The notes beneath the pieces are model-generated. The model was given only the letters and a program-made list of their open reading frames with translations. It had not been told where the DNA came from and ran no database searches. DNA of 53,573 nt from Anaerococcus sp. (GTDB lineage Bacteria > Bacillota > Clostridia > Tissierellales > Peptoniphilaceae): assembly GCF_030825785.1 (NCBI RefSeq), contig NZ_JAPJPG010000006.1:1-53573 (forward strand), given 5' to 3'. A program made the position numbers and the translations under genes. Positions 38,787-47,268 of this stretch are shown piece by piece (the first letter of the stretch is position 1; each line of letters begins with the position of its first letter).

Positions 38787-39782
38787 TTATGAAAACGACA
38801 ACATTCTCTTATCTCCGCTTACAAGTCTGCCGACTTGTTTTTCATTAAAGATTGCATAGTCTCCTATTATCGAGTGTTTAAGAGCTGATAGGGCTGTGGC
38901 GAAGTCTAGGGCCTCGTGAATTTTAAATCCATTGATATATGCATGAATGAGACCAGCCGCAAAGGCATCTCCTCCTCCAATCCTATCTACTATATCAAAT
39001 TTGTATCTTTGTGACTTAATATATTCCTTACCATTGTAAAGACCTGCAGAAAGAGAATTGACTGAGGCTGAGTAGGAGTTTCTGATAGATGAGATGGTAT
39101 ATTTGATATCATACTTATAGCTAATATACTTAAGCATCCTAGAAAGTATCTCATCATTGAATTCTCCAGTAAAATAATCGTGCCTTGTTGGAAGGACCCC
39201 AATAAGTATATCGACCATAGGGAGGATTTCTTTATAGAATTCACAAGCTTCATCAAGGGTCCAAAGACTTGACCTATAGTTTAGGTCAAAGACTACATCT
39301 AGTCCTCTCTTCTTGGCTTCTTTTATCGAATATGTAACAAGTTCAGATCCCTCTTTCGATATAGCTGCTGTAATTCCAGTAGCAAAGTAGACAGACTTCC
39401 CTTCAAATATCCCATCCCAATCAAACTCTTCTATCCTAGCCTTAGATATGGAGGAATTTTTCCTATCATAGATTACCTTAGGAGATCTAAGACCTACGCC
39501 TTTTTCCGCATAGTAAATCCCTAACCTATCTCCTCCCCTAACTATGTAGTCGGTATTGATTCCAAATCTTCTTATATTATTAAAGGCAGCCTGGCCCATC
39601 TCGTTATCTACAAGTTTTGTTACATAAGTCACATCATCACCTAAATTAGCAAGGGCTATGGATACATTGGCTTCCGCCCCACCAAATATTACTTCAAAAC
39701 TATCAGCCTGGACGAATCTTTCAAAATCAAATGGAGAAAGCCTAAGGGTTAGCTCTCCAAGTGTTACAACTTTAGCTTTCAT
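38787..39782 (-). CDS. kdgK: PfkB-family sugar kinase, probably 2-keto-3-deoxygluconate kinase
   Basis: A 331-residue ribokinase-family enzyme. The N-terminal signature is VIFGGAEANVSIALANLG, and the second signature with the catalytic Asp is DRIGGGDAFAAGLIHAYI. VTLGELTLRLSP and FDLNYRSSLW are typical of KdgK proteins. It would phosphorylate 2-keto-3-deoxygluconate, feeding an aldolase that gives pyruvate and glyceraldehyde 3-phosphate; no eda-type gene is in the window. It is last in the lacI-dctPQM-kdgK cluster, which supports a sugar-acid substrate. Another ketose kinase is possible. Confidence 0.82.
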   Translation of the reverse strand: MKAKVVTLGELTLRLSPFDFERFVQADSFEVIFGGAEANVSIALANLGDDVTYVTKLVDNEMGQAAFNNIRRFGINTDYIVRGGDRLGIYYAEKGVGLRSPKVIYDRKNSSISKARIEEFDWDGIFEGKSVYFATGITAAISKEGSELVTYSIKEAKKRGLDVVFDLNYRSSLWTLDEACEFYKEILPMVDILIGVLPTRHDYFTGEFNDEILSRMLKYISYKYDIKYTISSIRNSYSASVNSLSAGLYNGKEYIKSQRYKFDIVDRIGGGDAFAAGLIHAYINGFKIHEALDFATALSALKHSIIGDYAIFNEKQVGRLVSGDKRMLSFS

Positions 39783-39849
39783 AATTGCTCCTTTATATTG
39801 CTCTTAGAAATAGAAATATCGATACAAGTATTAAATGATATAAATATAA

Positions 39850-39870
39850 GGGGAAATTTTACTCTCCCCC
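39850..39870 (-). terminator. Weak hairpin between dctM and kdgK
   Basis: GGGGGA and TTCCCC form a 6-bp stem around a nine-base loop on the minus strand, followed by TTATATTTAT. It could reduce kdgK expression relative to the transporter. Confidence 0.35.
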
Positions 39871-39888
39871 AATTTTACTTATTCTATC

Positions 39889-41190
39889 TTATATTAGTCC
39901 AGCCTTAAGTGGTAGGACTAGTGATGTCATTGGAACATAAGTTACTAATAAGAGTCCTATGAGAATTGCTACATAGAATCTTAGCATGTAAGGCATAACC
40001 TTAGATAGACTAGTATCTCCAACCTTGATTGCAACGAAAAGTGTATTACCAACTGGTGGTGTGATATTTCCAATACATAGATTGTAGACAATCATTAGAC
40101 CAAACTGCACAGGATGCATACCAAATTCTGTCGCTATAGGAAGAAATAGTGGTGTAAAGATCAAAATCGCTGGTGTTACGTCCATAAAGGTTCCTGATAT
40201 AAGCAAAATTATATTCATAATCAAGAAGATTACATACTTGTTACTTGAAACGGATAACAAGGCATTGCCTACCATTTGTGGAATTCCTGTAAAGGCCATT
40301 ACCCAAGAAAGGATATTTGATACACCAATTAGGAAAACTACTATGGCACTCATCTTAGCTGATTCTACAATTATATTCCAAACCTTTTTTAGATTTAAGT
40401 TCTTGTAAATAAAGCCTAAAATTAAGGAATAAAGTACAGATATAGCAGAGCCTTCTGTAGCTGTAAAGATTCCTGCTACGATTCCTCCTATAACTACTAT
40501 GATTAGTCCTAGTGAAGGGAGGGCTCTTAGGGTCGCTCTTCCAAGATTTGCAAAGGAAAACTTTCCTTCATTCGCCTTGTAGCCTTTTTTCTTGGCTATG
40601 GCTACTGCTATTATGATACAAGCTACAGACCAGATTAGTCCTGGTATATATCCTCCTAGGAAAAGTGCTGCAACGGATGTTCCTCCAGAAACTAAAGAAT
40701 AGGTGATTAGGGCGTTTGATGGTGGGATCAAAAGTCCTGCTGGAGCTGAGGCTCCATTTGCAGAAGCTGATACCGCCTTATCGTAGCCTTGTCTTTCCTC
40801 TCCGTCTTTTACCATAGATCCAACTGCTGCTGCAGCTGCTGATGCAGATCCTGAGATTGCTCCAAACAAAGCATTAGCTCCGACATTTGTGACAAGCAAG
40901 GCTCCTGGTAGCTTGCCTAGAATTGCCATTACAAAATCAACTAATCTTTTGGCTATTCCTCCCTCATTCATTAAGTTTCCTGCTAGGATAAAGAAGGGAA
41001 TCGCCGTTAAGGTAAAGGAGCTCATGCCGACGAAGGTTCTTTGAGCTGCTGTTAGGGTTGCTACATCCGCTGGTACTGTTGTTATTATTGTGATGATTGA
41101 AGCTATACCGATGGAGAAGGCAATTGGCACTCCAGTCGCCAGTAGTATAACTAAAGATAATAAGATTATGGCTAGAGCATTTGCACTCAT
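39889..41190 (-). CDS. dctM: TRAP transporter large permease (DctM)
   Basis: A 433-residue polytopic carrier subunit of a tripartite ATP-independent periplasmic transporter, driven by a sodium or proton gradient. Around 11-12 hydrophobic helices are visible. Family segments are GVPIAFSIGIASI, FILAGNLMNEGGIAKRLVDF, SGSASAAAAAVGSM and NLCIGNITPPVGNTLFVA. It overlaps dctQ by four bases. Confidence 0.95.
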   Translation of the reverse strand: MSANALAIILLSLVILLATGVPIAFSIGIASIITIITTVPADVATLTAAQRTFVGMSSFTLTAIPFFILAGNLMNEGGIAKRLVDFVMAILGKLPGALLVTNVGANALFGAISGSASAAAAAVGSMVKDGEERQGYDKAVSASANGASAPAGLLIPPSNALITYSLVSGGTSVAALFLGGYIPGLIWSVACIIIAVAIAKKKGYKANEGKFSFANLGRATLRALPSLGLIIVVIGGIVAGIFTATEGSAISVLYSLILGFIYKNLNLKKVWNIIVESAKMSAIVVFLIGVSNILSWVMAFTGIPQMVGNALLSVSSNKYVIFLIMNIILLISGTFMDVTPAILIFTPLFLPIATEFGMHPVQFGLMIVYNLCIGNITPPVGNTLFVAIKVGDTSLSKVMPYMLRFYVAILIGLLLVTYVPMTSLVLPLKAGLI

Positions 41191-41738
41191 TTTCTACCTC
41201 CTTCATATTTGGCTACTTCTTCTGTGTCATTGGCCATATTTGAAGCAATTTCTTCGTTTGATTTGGCCTTTACGAATTCTTCCTTACCAGCTAGGATATC
41301 TTTTATGTTCATTATCGTATAGCAAATATTTATTATTCCAGTTATAGGAAGTGGAATATAGAAATATCCTACTGCTATGGATAGGGATGATGTAGTCTGA
41401 CTTAGAGCAAGCTTAGTAATAGCGATACCTCCCATAGTTAGAACTGTTAGGGAAAAAAGTAAAATCATGAGCTCTCCAAAGATTGCAAGGACCTTTTGAG
41501 TCTTTGGCTCTCTTTTTTCTACTAGAACTGGTATATTCATGTGGCCCTTCTCGCTTACTACAAGACTTGCACCAAAGAGGGTTGACCAGGCGAATAGATA
41601 AGCTACTAGCTCCTCTGACCAGGTAGATGGATTATTTAGGATGTATCTTGTAAATACTTGCCATACTACTAGGATAAACATAATCAAAAGACTCGTGCCT
41701 GTAAGCCCTTTCAAAATATTGTCTAAAGTTTTTCTCAT
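41187..41738 (-). CDS. dctQ: TRAP transporter small permease (DctQ)
   Basis: A 183-residue membrane protein with four predicted helices. WQVFTRYILNNPSTWSEELVAYLFAW is represented by the characteristic WSEELVAYLF motif near residue 38. The C-terminal 25 residues are charged and cytoplasmic. ATG at 41738 is chosen because it follows GGAGG; an earlier in-frame ATG falls inside dctP. DctQ is an obligatory partner of DctM. Confidence 0.92.
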   Translation of the reverse strand: MRKTLDNILKGLTGTSLLIMFILVVWQVFTRYILNNPSTWSEELVAYLFAWSTLFGASLVVSEKGHMNIPVLVEKREPKTQKVLAIFGELMILLFSLTVLTMGGIAITKLALSQTTSSLSIAVGYFYIPLPITGIINICYTIMNIKDILAGKEEFVKAKSNEEIASNMANDTEEVAKYEGGRK

Positions 41739-41739
41739 A

Positions 41740-42762
41740 TCAGCCCTCCTTTGCTGGGTATTGCTCGTTATATTTTTGGATGGCATCGTAGAAAGGAGCT
41801 AGCTTGTCATTTCTTTCAAGTACTTCCTTTGTAAGTGGTGCCACAGCATCTACGAAAGGTTTTTGGTCAGGATAGATAAATTCTACTCCCATTTCGCTTG
41901 CTTTTTCTTTTGCCTTATCTACTGCGATTTTCCATTCTTTTCTTTGAACTTCGTTTAAAACTTCAAATCCCTCATCGAAGACTTTTCTGTCTTCTTCTGG
42001 GAGAGCTTCTAGCCAGTTGTAGTTTGCGATTACTATATCTGGAACCATTTGGTGCATATCGTAAGAATAGTACTTGCACACTTCTCCGTGGCCATTGTCT
42101 GTAAGACTCATCTCGTTGTTTTCTGCTCCATCGATAATACCTGATTGAAGAGCAGTATATACCTCTCCAAAGCCCATAGGTGATGCAGAAGAGCCTAATA
42201 GATCCATCATCCTAACATTGGTAGGAGATTGTTGAACTCTTATCTTTAATCCCTTGAGGTCTTCTGGGGAATTCACTGGCTTATCCTTGGTATAGAAGGA
42301 TCTAGAACCTGCATCGAGCCAAGCAACTCCTTCAAAGCCACCTTCTCTTGTAGATTCAAAAATAGGCTTAACAATTTCTGGATCGTCCATTACATGATGG
42401 TAGGCTTCGCTTGATGCGAAAAGATATGGGAGGTTAAAGATCTCCCAAACATCATTGAAGGTCTCAAGGATTGCGTTACTTGCAACACAGATATTGATCG
42501 CTCCTGTTTGGGTCAGCTGAACCATGTCGATTTGAGATCCCAAAAGCTCTGATGGATAGACTTGGATGTCATACTTATCTCCAAGCTTATCTTCTACATA
42601 TTCCTCAAAAGCCAGAAGACCCAAGTGAGTTGGGTGGTTTTGGGATTGGTTGTGGCCGACTCTTATTATTGTCTTTTGACTTTCACTATCCGCCTTGGAG
42701 CAAGCAGTAAAAATAAGAGCAAAAATAACAGCCATAAAAATAGTTTTAAATTTACTTTTCAT
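41740..42762 (-). CDS. dctP: TRAP transporter substrate-binding lipoprotein (DctP)
   Basis: A 340-residue extracellular binding protein with lipobox FTAC near residue 21. The mature part begins TIIRVGHNQSQNHPTHLG. The carboxylate-binding Arg is in LKGLKIRVQQSPTN, and MGFGEVYTALQSGIIDGAENN is the DctP signature. ATG at 42762 follows AAGGAG. Together with KdgK this suggests a sugar acid, for example a uronate or ketodeoxygluconate, as substrate. Confidence 0.94.
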   Translation of the reverse strand: MKSKFKTIFMAVIFALIFTACSKADSESQKTIIRVGHNQSQNHPTHLGLLAFEEYVEDKLGDKYDIQVYPSELLGSQIDMVQLTQTGAINICVASNAILETFNDVWEIFNLPYLFASSEAYHHVMDDPEIVKPIFESTREGGFEGVAWLDAGSRSFYTKDKPVNSPEDLKGLKIRVQQSPTNVRMMDLLGSSASPMGFGEVYTALQSGIIDGAENNEMSLTDNGHGEVCKYYSYDMHQMVPDIVIANYNWLEALPEEDRKVFDEGFEVLNEVQRKEWKIAVDKAKEKASEMGVEFIYPDQKPFVDAVAPLTKEVLERNDKLAPFYDAIQKYNEQYPAKEG

Positions 42763-42779
42763 ATTTTCTCCTTTCATAA

Positions 42780-43778
42780 TTACACAGTTTCCTTCTCTAC
42801 TAGCTTCGCCTTGACCATGATATTATTACTAGCTTCTTCGCCCTTCATAATTTTAAATAAATTGCTCACAGCAAGGTCTACCTGCTTATCTATCCTCTGG
42901 TCAATGGAAGTAATTGTTTGATTGGTGAAATTCGTAGCATCGATATTGTCAAAACCTATTAGTCCTAGATCTCCTGGAACCTTGTGGCCTGAGTTAACAT
43001 AAAGCTTGTAAAATATTACAGCAAGACTATCTAGCTCAAACTGAATACAATCAAAATTATTTTTGCCTATAAAATCGATTAGACCATCAAACTCACTTAC
43101 TTCGTGACTTGTAAGCTTGTATTCTACAAAATTAGGTTTTTCATAATATCTGTAAAGACCTTCAATAAATCCAGCCTTCTTGGCCACATAAGAACGAGTA
43201 ACAAAGCCCCTATCCAAAGAAACATAAAGTGGCTTCTTATAGCCTTTTTCCTTAAAAAGTTTTACCGCCTGATCCATAGCATCGATTTCGTCTATGTATA
43301 CATTAACAATCCTATCGCTAGCCATAGTAGAGCTTACATTGAGCATGGCCATAGGTATATCCTTGCTTACTTCGACAAGAGTCTTGTAGAATTCTTCTTG
43401 CTCGTAAGTAGATCCGACTCCGATGATTGCCTCTACTTGATTTTCTAAAAGTAGATCAAGGTAGGATCTCTTCTTTATCAAATCATCAGTAGTTACGCAC
43501 AAAAGTGTAGAATATCCTGAAGACTCCAACCTTCTTTCAAGCTCATAGGCAGATTGTGACTCGAAATACTTTCTTATATCAGGAACCATAATTCCAATAA
43601 GCTCGCTGCTTTTCTTGGCAAGAGATCTTGCAATCCTATTGGGAGTGTATCCGTTCTCCTTGATTACCTTCTCGATTTTCTCCTTAGCCTTCTTGCTGAC
43701 ATTGTTTTGCTTGTTGATAACACGAGAAACAGTGGCAGTTGAGTAGCCCGAAGCCTTGGCTATGTCATATATATCCAT
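42780..43778 (-). CDS. LacI-family transcriptional regulator of the sugar-acid operon
   Basis: A 332-residue repressor. The helix-turn-helix and hinge are MDIYDIAKASGYSTATVSRV and INKQNNVSKKAKEKI, followed by IARSLAKKSSELIGIMVPDI, which opens the periplasmic-binding-like effector domain. ATG at 43778 follows AGGAGG and is the normal LacI start; an upstream in-frame ATG would add 23 residues unlike the family. A matching operator lies in the leader. The effector is presumably the transported sugar acid or a breakdown product. Confidence 0.92.
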   Translation of the reverse strand: MDIYDIAKASGYSTATVSRVINKQNNVSKKAKEKIEKVIKENGYTPNRIARSLAKKSSELIGIMVPDIRKYFESQSAYELERRLESSGYSTLLCVTTDDLIKKRSYLDLLLENQVEAIIGVGSTYEQEEFYKTLVEVSKDIPMAMLNVSSTMASDRIVNVYIDEIDAMDQAVKLFKEKGYKKPLYVSLDRGFVTRSYVAKKAGFIEGLYRYYEKPNFVEYKLTSHEVSEFDGLIDFIGKNNFDCIQFELDSLAVIFYKLYVNSGHKVPGDLGLIGFDNIDATNFTNQTITSIDQRIDKQVDLAVSNLFKIMKGEEASNNIMVKAKLVEKETV

Positions 43779-43877
43779 AACTTTCCTCCTATAAAACCCT
43801 TTCCCAAAGGTGGAATGAGAAATTTGTAAGCCTAATCTTAGTTTCATATAGCAAAATCAATATCTTGCTCCTTTTTT

Positions 43878-43891
43878 TGCAACCGCTTACA
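43878..43891. promoter_or_regulatory. cre/LacI-type operator in the lacI-dctPQM-kdgK leader
   Basis: The minus strand reads TGTAAGCGGTTGCA, a perfect fit to the pattern TGNAANCGNTNNCA shared by CcpA cre sites and many LacI-family operators. It lies just downstream of the predicted transcription start, where it would act as a roadblock. Confidence 0.8.
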
Positions 43892-43904
43892 TATTTATAT
43901 TATA

Positions 43905-43933
43905 ATAATATCTCATTGTTTGTGAAATGTCAA
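43905..43933 (-). promoter_or_regulatory. Promoter of lacI-dctPQM-kdgK
   Basis: TTGACA (43928-43933), 17 bases and TATTAT (43905-43910) on the minus strand. The leader of about 120 bases contains the cre-like operator. Confidence 0.78.
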
Positions 43934-43966
43934 ATGATTTTAAATTTTTCATAATAAATTTATAAG

Positions 43967-44026
43967 AAAAAAAGCCCTCGCATAATAAGAGTATCAAAGA
44001 TCTAATTAATCTAGATCACTCTTATT
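43967..44026 (-). terminator. Probable terminator after ogg
   Basis: AATAAGAGT and ACTCTTATT form a perfect 9-bp stem with a nested GATCTA/TAGATC hairpin. On the minus strand a run of seven T follows after a short GC spacer, so the stem-to-U distance is longer than usual. Confidence 0.5.
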
Positions 44027-44045
44027 TTTGCAAAAGCTTAAGTTA

Positions 44046-44948
44046 TTATTTTCCGATTTTTTCTTCCCTTCCATAATAGAAAAGATATTGTTGGGCGTAG
44101 CCAGCGTTTTTGCCAAAATATTTTCTAGCATATTCGTCAACTTGTTTCTTAGGGACTTCCTTTTTAATAAAAAGCGTCTCCATAACTCTCTTAATCCACA
44201 CATCTACTGGGAAGGTCTCTCTCCTGTGGTAGGCGAAAAGTAAGATGCAATCAGCAACCTTTGGTCCAACTCCTGGTAGTTCTATTAGACTTTTCCTAAG
44301 ATTTTCTGTATCCAAGTCATTAGCTTTTGCTAGGTGTCCTTCATAGATCATCCTGCTTGCTTCTACTATTCTCTTATCCCTGAAGCCTACTCTAGCATAT
44401 TCTCTTAAGTCTTCCGGCTTAACTTTCATCAAGACTTCTGGAGTCGGAAAGGAATAATACTTTCTTCCCTTATATTCTCCTAAAAAGTTTCCATATCTTT
44501 CAGATATAATCCTAACAGCCTTTTTTATCCTAGGGATTTGGTTATTGGCTGATATTATAAAAGAAATTGTAGTCTCAAATACTTCTTGGTTTAGGATTCT
44601 GATTCCATAACCATAGGATGTAGCTTTTTCCATTACAGGATCAATAGCTATCTCTTCTTTGATAGCCTCATAATCAAGACCTAGGTCAAAGTAGTCGTAA
44701 AATATATCATTAAAATCTTCTAGGCTGATATTTCTAATAAGATAAGAAGTATCATCAAGCTTTAGGACATTGATAATCTTTTCCATAAATACAGCCGTAT
44801 ATGAACCGTCCTCTTCCTTATGGAAGTTAAAGCATTGGCCACATTCGAAAATATGACTGGGTTCAAAAGAGGCCTCCCTTAGGATGAGCCCCTTTTCACT
44901 TTCTTCTATATTTATTTTTCTCTTTGAATTTGTCGTGTATCTTTCCAC
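44046..44948 (-). CDS. ogg: 8-oxoguanine DNA glycosylase
   Basis: A 300-residue OGG1-type base-excision enzyme removing 8-oxoguanine opposite C. The N-terminal domain has FECGQCFNF. The helix-hairpin-helix is LPGVGPKVADC with catalytic Lys230, and the Asp is D249 in FPVDVWIKRVMETL; the 19-residue Lys-Asp spacing equals that of human OGG1. Full length. It shares one base with the end of the sortase gene and so is translationally coupled to it. Confidence 0.93.
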   Translation of the reverse strand: MERYTTNSKRKINIEESEKGLILREASFEPSHIFECGQCFNFHKEEDGSYTAVFMEKIINVLKLDDTSYLIRNISLEDFNDIFYDYFDLGLDYEAIKEEIAIDPVMEKATSYGYGIRILNQEVFETTISFIISANNQIPRIKKAVRIISERYGNFLGEYKGRKYYSFPTPEVLMKVKPEDLREYARVGFRDKRIVEASRMIYEGHLAKANDLDTENLRKSLIELPGVGPKVADCILLFAYHRRETFPVDVWIKRVMETLFIKKEVPKKQVDEYARKYFGKNAGYAQQYLFYYGREEKIGK

Positions 44949-45724
44949 TATCTTATCCTTACTGCATGCACTGCTAGTCTTTGATCTTCATAATCGTATT
45001 GACAGGTTGATAGAGTTACTATGGTGTCATCTTCGTTAAAATCTCTAGTATCAAGGCTTACCTCAGAGCTTTCCTTCAACTTATTAAAATATGGAATCTT
45101 GTCAGCATCGTACATAAATTCAAGAGTCCTATAGTCATAGTCGGAAGGAGTACCATAAGCTGAGAATATCTCGTATTCACGAAGGCCTTCTTCTGTTGTT
45201 ACATACATAACCCTATGATTTTCCGCAAATTCTTGGTCTCTATATTTATCTAGCGGAGTAAACATTGACTCAAGCTCTAGATGATGGCCGTAAATTACGG
45301 TATTGTCATCGCTTATGTCAGTTGAATTGTTAGTATCCATAAATATCGAACCTGCTATATCATATTCCTTGTTGAGTCCCTTCCTTAGATAGAAGCTGTT
45401 ATCTTCCGCATGAAGGATTGGGTATTTGATAGCTGTATTAGGAATCTCAATTACTCCTACTACATCTGAGTTCTCTTCCTTGAACTTCTTTAGTAGATAG
45501 AGGTTTTGCTCTTCAAGTTTTTTGAATTTCTCATCTTCTGTAAGCTCTTCACTCTCATTATTGTTTTTGGACTCGCTTTTGCTTTCTTCTATAAGTCCTG
45601 CTATATGCTTGTTATTTTTCATATTAGTCCAGTAGTCATAGCCCCTCTTACCTAAGATACCTAGGCAAACAATTATTACGACTATTAGAATAAATCTAAT
45701 AACAGATATTATTTTGTTTTTCAT
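44948..45724 (-). CDS. srtB: Class B sortase
   Basis: A 258-residue membrane-anchored transpeptidase that attaches proteins carrying an NPQTN-like signal to the wall. An N-terminal transmembrane helix covers about residues 7-25, followed by a charged linker. The catalytic residues are His147 in VIYGHHLE, Cys241 in TLSTCQYD and Arg249 in DQRLAVHAVR. No sortase substrate is in the window, and the partner in the operon is a DNA repair gene. Class B is inferred from the extended C-terminal region and from the motif spacing. Confidence 0.92.
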   Translation of the reverse strand: MKNKIISVIRFILIVVIIVCLGILGKRGYDYWTNMKNNKHIAGLIEESKSESKNNNESEELTEDEKFKKLEEQNLYLLKKFKEENSDVVGVIEIPNTAIKYPILHAEDNSFYLRKGLNKEYDIAGSIFMDTNNSTDISDDNTVIYGHHLELESMFTPLDKYRDQEFAENHRVMYVTTEEGLREYEIFSAYGTPSDYDYRTLEFMYDADKIPYFNKLKESSEVSLDTRDFNEDDTIVTLSTCQYDYEDQRLAVHAVRIR

Positions 45725-45734
45725 CGAACCACCT

Positions 45735-45763
45735 TTGTATAAACTTTAAAATATTCATATAAT
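45735..45763 (+). promoter_or_regulatory. Candidate promoter of glutaredoxin-cof
   Basis: TTGTAT (45735-45740), 17 bases and TATAAT (45758-45763) on the plus strand. A second TATAAT at 45767-45772 is an alternative. Confidence 0.5.
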
Positions 45764-45822
45764 AAGTATAATATACCTTAATGAAGATAATATGAAAGTT
45801 TTTAAAAAAATGAGGTGAAATA

Positions 45823-46056
45823 ATGAAAGATTACAAATTATTCGTAGGAACTGTATGCCCATATTGTAAAAAAGTTGAAAACTTTATGAAAGAAGAAAAC
45901 ATAGAACTTGAAGTTGTAAATATAAACGAAGATAGAGATGCCCTAAATGAACTAGTAGAAAAGGGAGGTAAAAGACAAATCCCTTGCCTCTACCACGACG
46001 GAGAATACCTCTACGAATCAGACGATATCATAGAGTTTTTGAAGGCTAATAAATAG
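45823..46056 (+). CDS. Glutaredoxin
   Basis: A 77-residue thioredoxin-fold protein with the active-site CPYC (residues 12-15), the cis-Pro in RQIPCLYHDG and the glutathione-site YESDDIIEFL near the end. It reduces disulfides or mixed disulfides in the cytoplasm. GAGGTG lies before the ATG. It is eight bases from the Cof phosphatase gene. Whether this organism makes glutathione is not known from the window; low-GC anaerobes often use such small glutaredoxin-like proteins with other reductants. Confidence 0.9.
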   Translation: MKDYKLFVGTVCPYCKKVENFMKEENIELEVVNINEDRDALNELVEKGGKRQIPCLYHDGEYLYESDDIIEFLKANK

Positions 46057-46064
46057 GATTTCCT

Positions 46065-46868
46065 ATGATAAAATTAGTAGCATCAGATGTTGATGAAACC
46101 CTGGTAGATCAGGATAAAAATGTACCAGAGAGAAATAGAATCGCTATCAAAAAGGCTCAAGAAAAAGGCATCATAGTGATGCTTGCCACAGGTCGTGGTA
46201 CTTACGAGCTTTTCGATATACCTAAACAGGCTGGAGTAATCCACGATGATCGTTATGTGATCTGCTGTAATGGGGCGATTGTTATGAATATCAAGACTAA
46301 AGAGATTGTCCACTCCATGGGACTAAAGTATGAATATGCCAAGACAATTTTTGATTATGCCTATGCTAATAATCAAACTTGCTATATCTACACCCTAGAT
46401 CACAAGTATGGTCTCAATCTCGATCGTGATTCCTATGCGGAAGAACAAATCACCGAGCTTACTGACAATAACATTGATTTTATAAAAGATCAAATCATCC
46501 TAAAGGCTATCCTTAAAAACAAGGACATGAACTACCTCCAAGGACTAGAAATCGACATAGCCTATCTTACCAACTACGATGTGGAGATAGCCTATTCATC
46601 AGATATGTTCATGGAAATAAATGCCAAGGGTGTAAACAAGGCAAGAGCCTTAGAGAAAGTATGTGAGCACTATGGAATAGGTCTTGACAAGGTACTTGCT
46701 ATTGGAGATAACTACAATGATGTCGCCATGCTAGAAGAGGCTGGCACTTCTGTCGCTGTAGCCAACGCCCACCTCCAGGTAAAAGAATCCGCAAACTTTG
46801 TAGCAGAAGCTACAAATGAAGAAGGTGCTGTAGGTGAAGCTATTGAAAGATTTGTTTTAAACAAATAA
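46065..46868 (+). CDS. Cof-type HAD-superfamily phosphatase
   Basis: A 267-residue HAD hydrolase, subfamily IIB. Motif I is ASDVDETLVD with the nucleophile Asp8 and Asp10, motif II ATGRG, motif III the Lys near GVNKARAL, and motif IV IGDNYNDVAMLEEAG. The cap domain lies between motifs II and III. These enzymes act on sugar phosphates or flavin and cofactor phosphates; the substrate cannot be read from sequence. Co-transcribed with glutaredoxin and followed by a terminator. Confidence 0.92.
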   Translation: MIKLVASDVDETLVDQDKNVPERNRIAIKKAQEKGIIVMLATGRGTYELFDIPKQAGVIHDDRYVICCNGAIVMNIKTKEIVHSMGLKYEYAKTIFDYAYANNQTCYIYTLDHKYGLNLDRDSYAEEQITELTDNNIDFIKDQIILKAILKNKDMNYLQGLEIDIAYLTNYDVEIAYSSDMFMEINAKGVNKARALEKVCEHYGIGLDKVLAIGDNYNDVAMLEEAGTSVAVANAHLQVKESANFVAEATNEEGAVGEAIERFVLNK

Positions 46869-46872
46869 AATA

Positions 46873-46911
46873 AGAGCCGTTGCAAGTAAAATGCAACAGC
46901 TCTATTTTTTT
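46873..46911 (+). terminator. Terminator after the Cof phosphatase
   Basis: AGAGC, bulge, GTTGCA, seven-base loop, TGCAAC, bulge, GCTCT, A and seven T. It overlaps the last bases of the convergent small membrane gene. Confidence 0.92.
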
Positions 46912-47176
46912 ACCAAGTTTGATAATTTTCCTTATAGTACTTATATCCAAAATATCCAAGGCCTCCGATTACAAGTACTGGCAAAAGCTTAATTATAAGG
47001 CCTAAGAAGCCTCCAATTACTGCTAGTGGCAAGGCCAATAGAGTAATCACTAATAAAACAGGCAGGAATACTAGGGCCAATACAAGTCCAATTATTCCTA
47101 GACCCAACTTAAATACAAACTTAATCATTCCCCCTCCTAATACTAAAAAAAGTATTAGCATTACTATTGTTGCCAT
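46910..47176 (-). CDS. Small membrane protein of unknown function
   Basis: An 88-residue, very hydrophobic protein with two or three transmembrane helices (about 2-14, 20-45 and 50-72) and a short aromatic tail GYFGYKYYKENYQTW. AAGGAG before ATG 47176 fixes the start. It has its own promoter and no close neighbours on its strand. Small Gly- and Leu-rich proteins of this type are common in Firmicutes and unassigned; I do not recognise a family. Confidence 0.75.
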   Translation of the reverse strand: MATIVMLILFLVLGGGMIKFVFKLGLGIIGLVLALVFLPVLLVITLLALPLAVIGGFLGLIIKLLPVLVIGGLGYFGYKYYKENYQTW

Positions 47177-47204
47177 AATTATCTCCTTTATTCTTCTTAA
47201 GATA

Positions 47205-47232
47205 ATTATACACATTATTAAGTTATTTTCAA
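47205..47232 (-). promoter_or_regulatory. Promoter of the small membrane protein gene
   Basis: TTGAAA (47227-47232), 16 bases and TATAAT (47205-47210) on the minus strand, with the start about 30 bases before the ATG. Confidence 0.65.
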
Positions 47233-47268
47233 GTTGTATTGTTAATATTAATTTGGTACTTAATTATC

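Noticed and set aside
44006..44203. Small frames in both directions over the 3' part of ogg
   Set aside because: They overlap conserved helix-hairpin-helix coding sequence and the terminator stem.
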